A DNA stretch of 64,000 bases, taken from positions 1-64,000 of the forward strand of contig JADKKF010000014.1 of assembly GCA_016720635.1 (NCBI GenBank), read 5' to 3'. Position 1 is the stretch's first letter; every line of letters begins with the position of its first letter. The notes under the pieces are model-generated. The model ran no database searches and was not told where the DNA came from. It was given only the letters and a program-made list of their open reading frames with translations. Below, in pieces: positions 47,239 through 55,359 of this stretch. This stretch comes from Saprospiraceae bacterium (GTDB taxonomy: Bacteria; Bacteroidota; Bacteroidia; Chitinophagales; Saprospiraceae). The position numbers were made by a program, and so were the translations under genes.

Positions 47239-47883
47239 TTACTTGATTTTGCGCGTGTAATCAGCTGGCAATTTGTAAGCGGAAGGTACATTCAAGATGA
47301 ATTGCTTGGAGAATATTGTGTCTTGGAGCGGGAGGATATTGTATTCGTTGAGGTGGGAAATGGCATCAAATCGAGAAAGATTAAAAGTCTCGATGATTTG
47401 GATCAATTTTGCATCATAATAAGGGTCAGTAGCATATCCACACCTTTTTAATCCTTCGCACCAGCCTTTATAATTCTGAGAACCCAGATCGAATAATGAT
47501 TTATAATTGGGTGAAATCAAAAGAAAGTTAGAGTGATCTCGAAAAGAACTTTCCATGGAATCATATTGGCGAAAGCACGACTTAACCAGCTGACCTGACA
47601 TGTCTTTATCGTCGTCCACTTTGTAATAAGTAGGACCAACCCAGTAATCTTTGCATTTTATACCAAAATAATTATTAGCCAAATAGGATAAATCGCTTTG
47701 ACCCCAGTTGGTTTCTAGGATACACTGAGCAAGGGTAACACTGGCAGGAATGCCGCTTTTGTGCATTTCTTGAACAGCCAAAACCCATTTGTCAGCAACA
47801 AATTGTCTTTTAGTGTCGTCAGAGATGGCCGAATGATTCCAACCAAATAGAGGAAAAGAGTAAATGATTATCCAAAAATACAT
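47239..47883 (-). CDS. Secreted glucosaminidase-type peptidoglycan hydrolase
   Basis: A protein of about 214 residues, taken from the ATG at 47883 (MYFWIIIYSFPLFG) because the longer frame would begin with TTG. After the signal comes a FlgJ/LytG-like glucosaminidase domain with GIPASVTLAQCILETNWGQS (catalytic Glu), NNYFGIKC and the final CGYATDPYYDAKLIQIIE. Such enzymes cut the glycan backbone of peptidoglycan. No LysM repeat is present, so the protein is only the catalytic domain. Confidence 0.85.
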   Translation of the reverse strand: MYFWIIIYSFPLFGWNHSAISDDTKRQFVADKWVLAVQEMHKSGIPASVTLAQCILETNWGQSDLSYLANNYFGIKCKDYWVGPTYYKVDDDKDMSGQLVKSCFRQYDSMESSFRDHSNFLLISPNYKSLFDLGSQNYKGWCEGLKRCGYATDPYYDAKLIQIIETFNLSRFDAISHLNEYNILPLQDTIFSKQFILNVPSAYKLPADYTRKIK

Positions 47884-48049
47884 TTTATCTAAAAGTTTAA
47901 GTCTTACGATGGACAAAAGTAAAGACTTTATTCTGTTTTACAAATTAATTTTAAATATTTTGTGAATAAGGAATAATCAAAATAAAAGTACAATAATTTG
48001 CGTTTATAAAATTTCTTTAAATATATTTTATTAAAATAAAAATATGTTA

Positions 48050-48057
48050 TAACTTTG
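48050..48057 (+). promoter_or_regulatory. Bacteroidota -7 promoter box for the TraR/DksA gene
   Basis: TAACTTTG fits TAnnTTTG and lies 41 bp before the ATG at 48098. It is preceded by a long A/T run. The same message may include lspA. Confidence 0.6.
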
Positions 48058-48097
48058 CACCCCGAAAAGAATTTAAAGACATTAATGTAATTTGATC

Positions 48098-48469
48098 ATG
48101 GTAAATAAAGAGGTAAAAACAAGATATACCGATGAAGAATTGGAGGAATTCAATATTCTTATTACAGAAAAGCTCCGAAAAGCAAAAGAACAACTTTCGT
48201 TTTACATGTCTCAGCTTAACGATATTCATGACAATCCCGACTCCAAAATCAAAGGATTAGATGATGGAATTTTTACTGCTGAAAGCGAAAGGATAACTAA
48301 TATGGCTTCTAGGCAAAAGAAATTAATCCAGCACCTCGAAAATGCTTTAATTCGTATCAAAAATAAAGTGTACGGTGTGTGCCGTGAAACTGGAAAATTA
48401 ATATCTAAGGAAAGATTGAGAGCTGTTCCTCATGCAACTTTAAGCATCGAAGCAAAACAAAAGAATTAA
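48098..48469 (+). CDS. TraR/DksA family transcriptional regulator, zinc site reduced
   Basis: A 123-residue protein from the ATG at 48098. The N-terminal half is a coiled coil (EELEEFNILITEKLRKAKEQ), which in DksA enters the RNA polymerase secondary channel. The zinc-finger region KVYGVCRETGKLISKERLRAV, followed by PHATLS, keeps one Cys of the usual four, as is common in Bacteroidota members, so zinc binding is doubtful. It is expected to modulate RNA polymerase, possibly in the stringent response. It precedes lspA by about 70 bp, an arrangement often seen in this phylum. Confidence 0.87.
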   Translation: MVNKEVKTRYTDEELEEFNILITEKLRKAKEQLSFYMSQLNDIHDNPDSKIKGLDDGIFTAESERITNMASRQKKLIQHLENALIRIKNKVYGVCRETGKLISKERLRAVPHATLSIEAKQKN

Positions 48470-48540
48470 AAAAACATTTTACTCTAAGAGAAAATTCTTT
48501 TTTATAATACGAAGCGTCACTGCTTTTAATCTGGATAATA

Positions 48541-49227
48541 TTGAAAAAAAGTACCATTATCATTTGCATCATTTTGGCCCTGATTGTTGTGGATCAATGT
48601 CTAAAAATTTGGGTCAAAACTTCGATGTATTATGGTCAAGAGATACCCATCCTGGGTCAATCGTGGGCATACCTGCATTTTGTAGAAAATAATGGCATGG
48701 CATTTGGCCTAAGTATCGGCGGAGAGTGGGGGAAGTTGATGTTATCAATATTTAGGATAGTTGCGGTCTTTGGGCTGATATGGCTGATAAAGTTTCTAAT
48801 CAAACAAGGAGCGCCGTTGAGTTTGTTGGTTTGTTTCGCTATGATCATCGCAGGAGCTATAGGCAATATCATCGACAGTCTTTTCTATGGAATGATATTC
48901 TCAGAGTCACCCTATCACGGCGGGGAGTTGGCCACGATGTTTCCAGCAGAGGGGGGATATAGCCGATTCTTATTTGGAAAGGTAGTAGATATGTTTTATT
49001 TTCCAATCATTGACACAGAAATGCCCAGTTGGATACCGTATTTTGGTGGCAGTCAATTTCAGTTTTTCAAGCCCGTTTTTAATCTGGCAGACTCTTCGAT
49101 ATGTGTAGGGGTATTTTCCTTGTTTATTTTCCATAAGAATTTTTTCAATTCGACTTTGGAAGAAAAGGAAGAGGAGGCCGAGATGCAAAGTGAATCTCCT
49201 AAAGAATTGGAGGAAAATCCCAATTGA
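48541..49227 (+). CDS. lspA: Lipoprotein signal peptidase (signal peptidase II)
   Basis: A 228-residue polytopic aspartic protease that cleaves the signal peptide of lipid-modified prolipoproteins. The catalytic pair is Asp112 in GAIGNIIDS and Asp184 in FNLADSSI; the conserved VVDQ (Asp18) opens the first helix and NNGMAFGL follows. It needs a TTG start, since no ATG is near in frame. The insertion between helices 3 and 4 (about 118-150) and an acidic Glu-rich tail after 215 are typical of Bacteroidota LspA. Substrates include the lipoproteins in this window. Repeat element E begins about 8 bp after its stop. Confidence 0.92.
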   Translation: MKKSTIIICIILALIVVDQCLKIWVKTSMYYGQEIPILGQSWAYLHFVENNGMAFGLSIGGEWGKLMLSIFRIVAVFGLIWLIKFLIKQGAPLSLLVCFAMIIAGAIGNIIDSLFYGMIFSESPYHGGELATMFPAEGGYSRFLFGKVVDMFYFPIIDTEMPSWIPYFGGSQFQFFKPVFNLADSSICVGVFSLFIFHKNFFNSTLEEKEEEAEMQSESPKELEENPN

Positions 49228-49235
49228 GCCTCTCA

Positions 49236-49351
49236 GTGCGCGAGGGGGTGAAGTGATCGACCCTTGGTCGAGTCTCAAAGAGACCAAAACGAAGTGGCGT
49301 CACGTAAGACCCGGTCTGATCTCGGCGATGAGACGAGAGCATGACGCGCCC
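49236..49351 (+). repeat. Dispersed multi-hairpin intergenic element, copy E
   Basis: Begins GTGCGCGAGGGGGTG about 8 bp after the lspA stop and ends CATGACGCGCCCAAAA. Here the outer stem has changed on both sides, to GCGCG with CGCGC. Inside are TCGACC-CTT-GGTCGA (49257-49271), GTCTC-AAA-GAGAC (49272-49284) and a TCTCG/CGAGA arm near 49319-49338. The box CACGTAAGACCCG is shared with copy B. Confidence 0.75.
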
Positions 49352-49482
49352 AAAACCTTCAAAAATTTTCATATAACAATCGAATTAACCAAAAAAGGAA
49401 TGTTACGAATAGGTTAATGGCGCATTTTATTTGCATATATGCGCATAAAATTGATAATTTTGTGTCTTAAATGCCATATTAA

Positions 49483-50025
49483 GTGGGAAATACCCTAGAA
49501 GAATTCGATGCAGTTATAAAGAAATGCCGCTCCCTTTTGGTTCAAAAACACAAGGATTATGGCGATGCGTGGCGTATCATGAGGCTGCCTTCGATTACGG
49601 ATCAGATCATGATAAAGGCTTTTAGGATTAGGTCGGTGGAGATGAAAGGCACGAATACGGTGGGGGAATCGATCGAAAATGAGTTCGTCGGGATCATCAA
49701 TTATAGTCTGATGGCGCTCATGCAGCACGAATCTGAAACGACTGAAGGAGAGGGGGCTTGGTCTGAGACGATGCTGCTCGAAAACTACAACCAAGCTCAG
49801 CTGTCTTGTAGGTCACTATTGGCGGATAAGAACGACGACTACGCGGAGATTTGGAGGGCGATGCGTGTATCTTCGATGACGGATATGATCATCATGAAGT
49901 TGAAACGTATCAAACAATTGGAGGATAAGCAAGGGAAGACTCTGGTATCAGAGGGTGTAGATGCTGGATATAGAGATATAGTGAATTATTCTGTTTTTGC
50001 TTTGATTCTTCTGGGATACGTATAA
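49483..50025 (+). CDS. DUF1599 (Nmad1-type) protein with two tandem copies
   Basis: A 180-residue protein with a GTG start. It contains two similar halves: about 5-90 (CRSLLVQKHKDYGDAWRIMR, then FRIRSVEM and FVGIINYSLMAL) and 103-180 (CRSLLADKNDDYAEIWRAMR, then LKRIKQLED and YRDIVNYSVFAL). Each repeats the pattern H/N-x-D-Y-G/A-x-x-W-R-x-M-R, with acidic residues as in MazG-like or nucleotide-modification-associated domains. The activity is unknown; nucleotide hydrolysis or binding is the current guess for the family. It is followed by the DoxX-type gene, a pairing common in this phylum. Confidence 0.85.
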   Translation: MGNTLEEFDAVIKKCRSLLVQKHKDYGDAWRIMRLPSITDQIMIKAFRIRSVEMKGTNTVGESIENEFVGIINYSLMALMQHESETTEGEGAWSETMLLENYNQAQLSCRSLLADKNDDYAEIWRAMRVSSMTDMIIMKLKRIKQLEDKQGKTLVSEGVDAGYRDIVNYSVFALILLGYV

Positions 50026-50059
50026 AAAAATGATTTAAAACAACAAAGATTTTGTAATT

Positions 50060-51535
50060 ATGACACTTACAACCTTATTGATAAGCTTTGGGATAATCGG
50101 TATTTTGTTGACATTGGTGACGAAATACCTTTTGGGGGTGAAAATTAATTGGATCGTTACCTTTATGCAATTTTTTTGCGGGGTTTGGTATTTTTTCTCG
50201 GGGATGGTGAAAGCCATAGATCCCATGGGTACTGCCTTCAAGATGAAGGAGTATTTCGGAGAGTTTTCGAGGCATTTTGAAGGAAGTTTTCTTTCTTTTT
50301 TGTCGCCGTTATGGCCCTTTTTGAGCGAACATGTCATATGGGTTTCGATATTTGTCATTCTTCTAGAAATACTCTTGGGCGTGGCTTTAATCATCGGATA
50401 TAGACGCTTGGGTACGGCTTGGGTTTTCTTGTTATTGTTGTTGTTTTTTATAAAATTGACTGGATTCACATACCTGACAGGATATGTTCCTAGTGATGCG
50501 CATTTCTTTGATTTTAGCAAGTGGACTGCCTACAAAGAAAGCAATATGAAGGTGACGGATTGTGGGTGTTTTGGCGATTTTTTAAAGTTGGAACCAAAAG
50601 TTTCATTTTTCAAGGATATATTCTTGTTGTTGCCAGCGTTGGTTTTTGTATTTTTCTGGAAAAGCAAACACGAACTTTTTACTACCAACTGGCGAAGGAA
50701 TATCATGTGGATATCGGGTATTTTGGCATTAGGGCTATGCTATTATAATACTTTTATGAATGAGCCAATAGTTGATTTTAGACCATTCAGCGAGGGAACA
50801 AATATCCGAGAAGTCAAGAAAGCGGAAGAAGAAGCTGCAGCTGAGGTGAAGGTAACGGGATACAAACTGGTATCCAAGTCGGATGGCAAGGTGGTAGAAA
50901 TGCCTATGGAGCAATTCATGAATGAATTCAAAAATTATCCGGCGGAACAGTGGGAGTATGAGCAGATAAAGACCGAACCGAGGATAAAGCATACAAAAAT
51001 ATCAGACTTCAGAGTTGAAACGGACGATGGACGAGAGATCAGTGGTGAAATACTGGGAGAAAAAGGTTATAGTTTGATGTTTGTTTCCTATATGTTGGAT
51101 GGCTTGGAACAAACAAGAGAAGTATCAGTCAGCGATACTACGGAACTGGTAGATTCTGTATTGTTGGCCAAAAAGGATCCAAATGCGATACAGATGAGAA
51201 TAACTACTGCGACCAAAAACGAAGTATATTATACTTGGAATCCAGATTTCGTCAAGATAGTGCAGGACAAAGTAAATCCGCTCATGGATGGAATGGCTGC
51301 CGAAGGCGTAAAAACTCTTGGAATAGCTGGTGGAGCCTTTACATTGAAAATCGACGCTTTCAAGAAGGACAACAATGTCAAGTTCCCGATATATATGCAA
51401 GACGATTTGGTGGTGAAAACGATCATGAGGTCAAATCCAGGGTTGATATTGTGGAAAGATGGCGTAATCGTAGCCAAGTGGCATTATAAGGACTTTCCGA
51501 GTTTGGAAGATCTTAAGAAAATGGTAAAATCATAA
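50060..51535 (+). CDS. BT_3928-type DoxX/MauE membrane protein with thioredoxin-like C-terminus
   Basis: A 491-residue protein. The first half holds about five membrane segments of the DoxX/MauE type, with FFCGVWYFFSGMVKAIDPMG, LLEILLGVALIIGYR and a small CGCFGDF cysteine motif near 168-174. The second half (about 370-491) is periplasmic and thioredoxin-like: SLMFVSYMLD, LGIAGG, then NPGLILWKDGVIVAKWHY, without a CxxC pair. The layout suggests a role in redox or envelope maintenance. Substrate and partners are unknown. It follows the DUF1599 gene by about 35 bp on the same strand. Confidence 0.82.
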   Translation: MTLTTLLISFGIIGILLTLVTKYLLGVKINWIVTFMQFFCGVWYFFSGMVKAIDPMGTAFKMKEYFGEFSRHFEGSFLSFLSPLWPFLSEHVIWVSIFVILLEILLGVALIIGYRRLGTAWVFLLLLLFFIKLTGFTYLTGYVPSDAHFFDFSKWTAYKESNMKVTDCGCFGDFLKLEPKVSFFKDIFLLLPALVFVFFWKSKHELFTTNWRRNIMWISGILALGLCYYNTFMNEPIVDFRPFSEGTNIREVKKAEEEAAAEVKVTGYKLVSKSDGKVVEMPMEQFMNEFKNYPAEQWEYEQIKTEPRIKHTKISDFRVETDDGREISGEILGEKGYSLMFVSYMLDGLEQTREVSVSDTTELVDSVLLAKKDPNAIQMRITTATKNEVYYTWNPDFVKIVQDKVNPLMDGMAAEGVKTLGIAGGAFTLKIDAFKKDNNVKFPIYMQDDLVVKTIMRSNPGLILWKDGVIVAKWHYKDFPSLEDLKKMVKS

Positions 51536-51566
51536 TAGGGGACACCCCGCAATATAATAGACCCAA

Positions 51567-53306
51567 GTGAAAGAATTAGCTTATCTTAATCCATACCTTT
51601 GGAAGCATAAATGGAAGTTAATTCTGGGCATATTGTTTGTGATTATTTCCAATTATTTCCAAATACTTCAGCCTCAAGAGGTGAGGAAGTCATTGGATAC
51701 CATCATTGCTTTTCTTCAGGATAAAAATAGAAACGAAACGGAATTTTACGAGAATCTTTTTTACTTCGGGATGGTGATCCTTGGATACGCTCTCTTGATG
51801 GGATTGTTCATGTTTTTCATGAGACAAACTATTATCGTGATGTCCAGAGAGATCGAATATGACCTTAGAGAAGATATCTTCAAACATTATACAACTTTAG
51901 ATCCTCATTTTTTTAAGGAAAATAAAACAGGGGATATGATGGCTCGTATCGTGGAGGACGTATCCAAAGTGCGCATGTATTTGGGACCTGCGATCATGTA
52001 TGCGGTGAATATCTTGACTCTGACATTCATGACGGTGTATTCTATGTTTTCTGTGAATGCAAAACTGGCATTTTGGAGCTTGTTGCCATTGCCCTTATTG
52101 TCAATAACAATTTATTTTATCTCGGATATCATCAATAAGCAAAGTACGAAAATACAAAAACAACTTTCGAATCTTAACAATATCACGCAAGAGGTTTTTT
52201 CAGGAATTAGGGTGGTGAAAGCATACACCCGTGAGCGTGAAATATCTAAGTATTTTGATAAGGCCACGGAGCATTATCGTTTTTTGAATTTAGAATTGGC
52301 TAGGACTGATTCATTCTTTTCGCCCTTGATGTTTTTTATCATAGGCGCTAGTACTTTGCTTACGATATATCTAGGAGGGCTCGAAGTGATGGCGGGTAGA
52401 TTTACGACGGGAAATATCGCAGAGTTTATTATCTATATAGGAAAACTTACTTGGCCAGTGACGTCCGCTGGTTGGATTGCCTCATTGATTCAGCAAGCTG
52501 CCGCCTCTCAAAAGCGAATCAATGAGTTCATGAATGTGAAAAGTACCATTAAATTTGGCAAGGTTCAGGAGATCAAAAATAGGGATATTGTACTCGACCA
52601 TGTTAGTTTTACTTATCCTGGAAAAACAAGCCCTACATTGATAGACCTCAATTTGAAAATCCCCTCAGGAACAAAATTGGCTATATTCGGTCGTACAGGA
52701 AGTGGTAAGACCACGCTGGTAGATTTGCTGGTGAGACAGTACGATCCTAGCGAAGGCAAGATCATGATAGGTGGAATCGAACTCTCGGAGATGAGCAATG
52801 AAGCATTGAGAAAGACTATAGCCATAGCCCCACAAGATGGATTCTTATTTTCAGAAAAAGTAAAAAATAATATCATCTATCCAAATACCAATCGTTCGCA
52901 AGATAATATAGAACAATTCGCTAGACAGGCGTCGATTCACGAGGAAATATTGCAATTGCCGAATGGATACGATACGATGATTGGTGAGCGCGGCGTTACG
53001 CTTTCGGGTGGGCAAAAGCAAAGAATAGGTATAGCAAGAGCTCTGAGCGTAGCCCCTAAAGTATTGATTTTGGACGACAGTCTGTCGGCGGTGGATGCCA
53101 AGACAGAATTTGCGATCAGCCAAACGCTCAACGATGAGCTGAATGATCAGACCTTAATTTGTTGTACGCATAGAATCTATCAGAATATAAAATTCGACAA
53201 TATCATCGTACTAGAAAGTGGAAGGATCGTACAAGAAGGGACGCATGAACAACTGATAAACGAGCCTGGTTTTTACCAAACTCTGTGGCAAAGCACTCAG
53301 AATTAA
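51567..53306 (+). CDS. ABC exporter half-transporter, MdlA/BmrC-type
   Basis: A 579-residue fused permease-ATPase beginning at GTG. Six membrane helices occupy about 15-310. The ATPase domain has Walker A GRTGSGKTT at 375-383, signature LSGGQ at 479-483, Walker B VLILDD at 499-504 and the H-loop His535. The residue after the Walker B Asp is Asp504 in place of the usual catalytic Glu, as in the degenerate-site partner of heterodimeric exporters such as BmrC or MdlA. No second half-transporter is adjacent, so either it acts as a homodimer or its partner lies elsewhere. The stop codon overlaps that of the converging exonuclease gene. Substrate unknown (lipid or drug). Confidence 0.9.
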   Translation: MKELAYLNPYLWKHKWKLILGILFVIISNYFQILQPQEVRKSLDTIIAFLQDKNRNETEFYENLFYFGMVILGYALLMGLFMFFMRQTIIVMSREIEYDLREDIFKHYTTLDPHFFKENKTGDMMARIVEDVSKVRMYLGPAIMYAVNILTLTFMTVYSMFSVNAKLAFWSLLPLPLLSITIYFISDIINKQSTKIQKQLSNLNNITQEVFSGIRVVKAYTREREISKYFDKATEHYRFLNLELARTDSFFSPLMFFIIGASTLLTIYLGGLEVMAGRFTTGNIAEFIIYIGKLTWPVTSAGWIASLIQQAAASQKRINEFMNVKSTIKFGKVQEIKNRDIVLDHVSFTYPGKTSPTLIDLNLKIPSGTKLAIFGRTGSGKTTLVDLLVRQYDPSEGKIMIGGIELSEMSNEALRKTIAIAPQDGFLFSEKVKNNIIYPNTNRSQDNIEQFARQASIHEEILQLPNGYDTMIGERGVTLSGGQKQRIGIARALSVAPKVLILDDSLSAVDAKTEFAISQTLNDELNDQTLICCTHRIYQNIKFDNIIVLESGRIVQEGTHEQLINEPGFYQTLWQSTQN

Positions 53307-54724
53307 GCATCTATTGTGCTATTGTTCAGCGGTATAAATATGAATTTTTGCCGATGTTTGTTTAGATATTTTCGAGTAATTTGATCCAGTTCGTGGTGCG
53401 GCTTACATTTATTTATTGATTCGATGATGGATTCTGCGTTTTGAAAAGTATTACCTTTATCCAAGTAACCCCAACCCATGCATATTCCTTTAGAAACCCA
53501 AATTGCCGCTTTTTCAGAACTGTCGCGGCCTTTGTCTAAATAGATACCATCCTCAGGTAAATTTGGTTGGAGTATTTGATCTAAAACCAGCTCCAGGGCC
53601 TCATTGTAGTCTTTAGGATCCAAATTCTGGATTTCGAAATAGTGGCATTGACCGATCTGACCATTGAGACATCCTTCATTTGAAGCTCCATCTTTGTTGA
53701 TGCAGGCGCAAAGATCTGCACGATATAATATGGATTGGATAAATCCATGGGCTTCTTCACTACGTGTAAATTGTTTTATAAATCGCAGTGTTCCCACAGC
53801 TTCAATTTTCGTAACCTTCAGAGAGCCAATGCCATTTTTATGGTGGTCTAAAACCACGGCAAAGCGATAGGATTTGTTTCTCTGGGCGACATTGACGCTA
53901 GGACTCAATCTTTTGATTTCGACCGATTCAAGCAACAATGATACCAACTCACTTCCGCAAACCTCATAGCTGAAAGACGCTGTATGGAAGTGCAGTTTGC
54001 GTGCTTTTTCAGTTTGATCCCTAAAATGTTCAATGATTCTCTTTTTGATATTCAATGCTTTGCCAACATAGATTACATCGTTGTTCTCATTATAAATATA
54101 GTAAATCCCGCACGACTCAGGTAGCCTATGTATATCTTCGAGTGTAACATTTGGCGGCAGTTTGGCTTCTTTTATGCCTAGTGAAACTTCCTGTTTTATA
54201 TCTTTGATTAATTTTCCTTGGTACATTTTCTCGAAAATAATGGCAGTAGCCAAAGCATCATCCAAAGCTCTGTGTCGAGCTGAAACTTCAATACCAAAAT
54301 GTTCGATCAGATTGCCAAGCGAGTAGGACCTAAGACCTGGAAATGCCTTTCTCGATAGATTAACAGTGCACATTTGTTTTTTTGAAAAAGTATATCCTAA
54401 ATCTTCGAATTCTGCTTTTACAAATCCAAAATCGAAACGCACATTATGCGCCACGAATATAGCACCATCCATAATATCTATAATTTCATGGGCAATTTCA
54501 TAAAATTTGGGGGCGTCTTTGACCATGTCGTTGGTGATGCCAGTAATCCTAGTTATGTGAAAGGGAATGTTTCTTTCAGGATTGATCAGACTATGGAATT
54601 GTTTGATAATTTTGTCTCCGTCGTGCAAGATAACGGCTATTTCGGTTATTTTTTCGTGCTTGGCGAGTCCACCCGTAGTTTCTATATCGACGATAGCAAA
54701 CAGATGTCCAGCGCTATTTTTCAT
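53303..54724 (-). CDS. DnaQ-like 3'-5' exonuclease fused to a GIY-YIG (UvrC-like) domain
   Basis: A 473-residue two-domain protein. The N-terminal DEDDh exonuclease has IVDIETTGG (Asp13, Glu15), FVAHNVRFDFGFV and HRALDDALAT. The GIY-YIG nuclease, about 205-290, shows CGIYYIYNENNDVIYVGKA, NIKKRIIEHF and then UvrC-like QTEKARKLH. The C-terminal 180 residues resemble the region after the GIY-YIG domain in UvrC-Cho proteins and include a Cys cluster (CACINKDGASNEGCLNGQIG, then QC). Such fusions appear in many bacteria annotated as DNA polymerase III epsilon-like; a repair role is likely. It overlaps tsaE by 4 bases. Confidence 0.9.
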   Translation of the reverse strand: MKNSAGHLFAIVDIETTGGLAKHEKITEIAVILHDGDKIIKQFHSLINPERNIPFHITRITGITNDMVKDAPKFYEIAHEIIDIMDGAIFVAHNVRFDFGFVKAEFEDLGYTFSKKQMCTVNLSRKAFPGLRSYSLGNLIEHFGIEVSARHRALDDALATAIIFEKMYQGKLIKDIKQEVSLGIKEAKLPPNVTLEDIHRLPESCGIYYIYNENNDVIYVGKALNIKKRIIEHFRDQTEKARKLHFHTASFSYEVCGSELVSLLLESVEIKRLSPSVNVAQRNKSYRFAVVLDHHKNGIGSLKVTKIEAVGTLRFIKQFTRSEEAHGFIQSILYRADLCACINKDGASNEGCLNGQIGQCHYFEIQNLDPKDYNEALELVLDQILQPNLPEDGIYLDKGRDSSEKAAIWVSKGICMGWGYLDKGNTFQNAESIIESINKCKPHHELDQITRKYLNKHRQKFIFIPLNNSTIDA

Positions 54725-55167
54725 TTTGATTCGTATCTAAAAAACGAAAAAGTCCTCTCTTCGTTCGCACCCAGTTCGATCTTAATCAATATAGCTTGAT
54801 GGATAAAAGACATTGCCAAATTGGCCCATTCTATAAAGCAAGTTTTATCGTTACTCAGATATTCTTGAAGTCCGATTTCTTGCAATTCTTCGGGATCATC
54901 TATGCGGTATAAGTCCATATGATAAAAGACTTGACCATCATGGGTTATGTATTCATTGATTAAGGAAAATGTAGGGCTGGTTATTTCATTGGTAACTCCG
55001 AGATAAGCTCCTAAATGTTTCATAAAAGTAGTTTTGCCGCTACCCATTTCTGCATCAAGTACAAATAATTTGTTTTTTTGCATCAAATTACAAACGACTT
55101 CGACGACTTGTGATAAGGAAGCCTCATCTGAGATTTGTATGTTTGGAGCTATTTTCTCTAGAGACAT
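54721..55167 (-). CDS. tsaE: tRNA threonylcarbamoyladenosine biosynthesis ATPase TsaE
   Basis: A 148-residue P-loop protein needed with TsaB and TsaD to make t6A37 in tRNAs that read ANN codons. Walker A is AEMGSGKTTF at 39-48, followed by SPTFSLINEY, the switch-like YHMDLYRIDDPEEL and FIEWANLA. Its stop codon overlaps the ATG of the exonuclease gene, so the two are coupled. TsaB and TsaD are not here. Confidence 0.93.
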   Translation of the reverse strand: MSLEKIAPNIQISDEASLSQVVEVVCNLMQKNKLFVLDAEMGSGKTTFMKHLGAYLGVTNEITSPTFSLINEYITHDGQVFYHMDLYRIDDPEELQEIGLQEYLSNDKTCFIEWANLAMSFIHQAILIKIELGANEERTFSFFRYESK

Positions 55168-55359
55168 TTACTTTAATATTTGAAGTAAATGGATTATGCT
55201 GATTGGATTATTTTCCATCCGATTTTTTTTGAAATCAACCTTTTGAAGGTTCCATACTGAAATGCCAATACCACATTTACATTTTTAAAGATTGTAATTT
55301 AAAAAAAAATGACTAGAAATTGGCTTTTTGGATTTATTGTAATTCCTATCTCAAAAATT

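Noticed and set aside
1446..49351. Could the dispersed elements be a CRISPR array or integron attC sites?
   Set aside because: They are single copies tens of kilobases apart with no spacers, and lack the RYYYAAC/GTTRRRY core sites of attC.
50035..50520. A 161-codon minus-strand frame opposite the DoxX-like gene
   Set aside because: Lys-rich mirror of hydrophobic membrane codons in a real gene.
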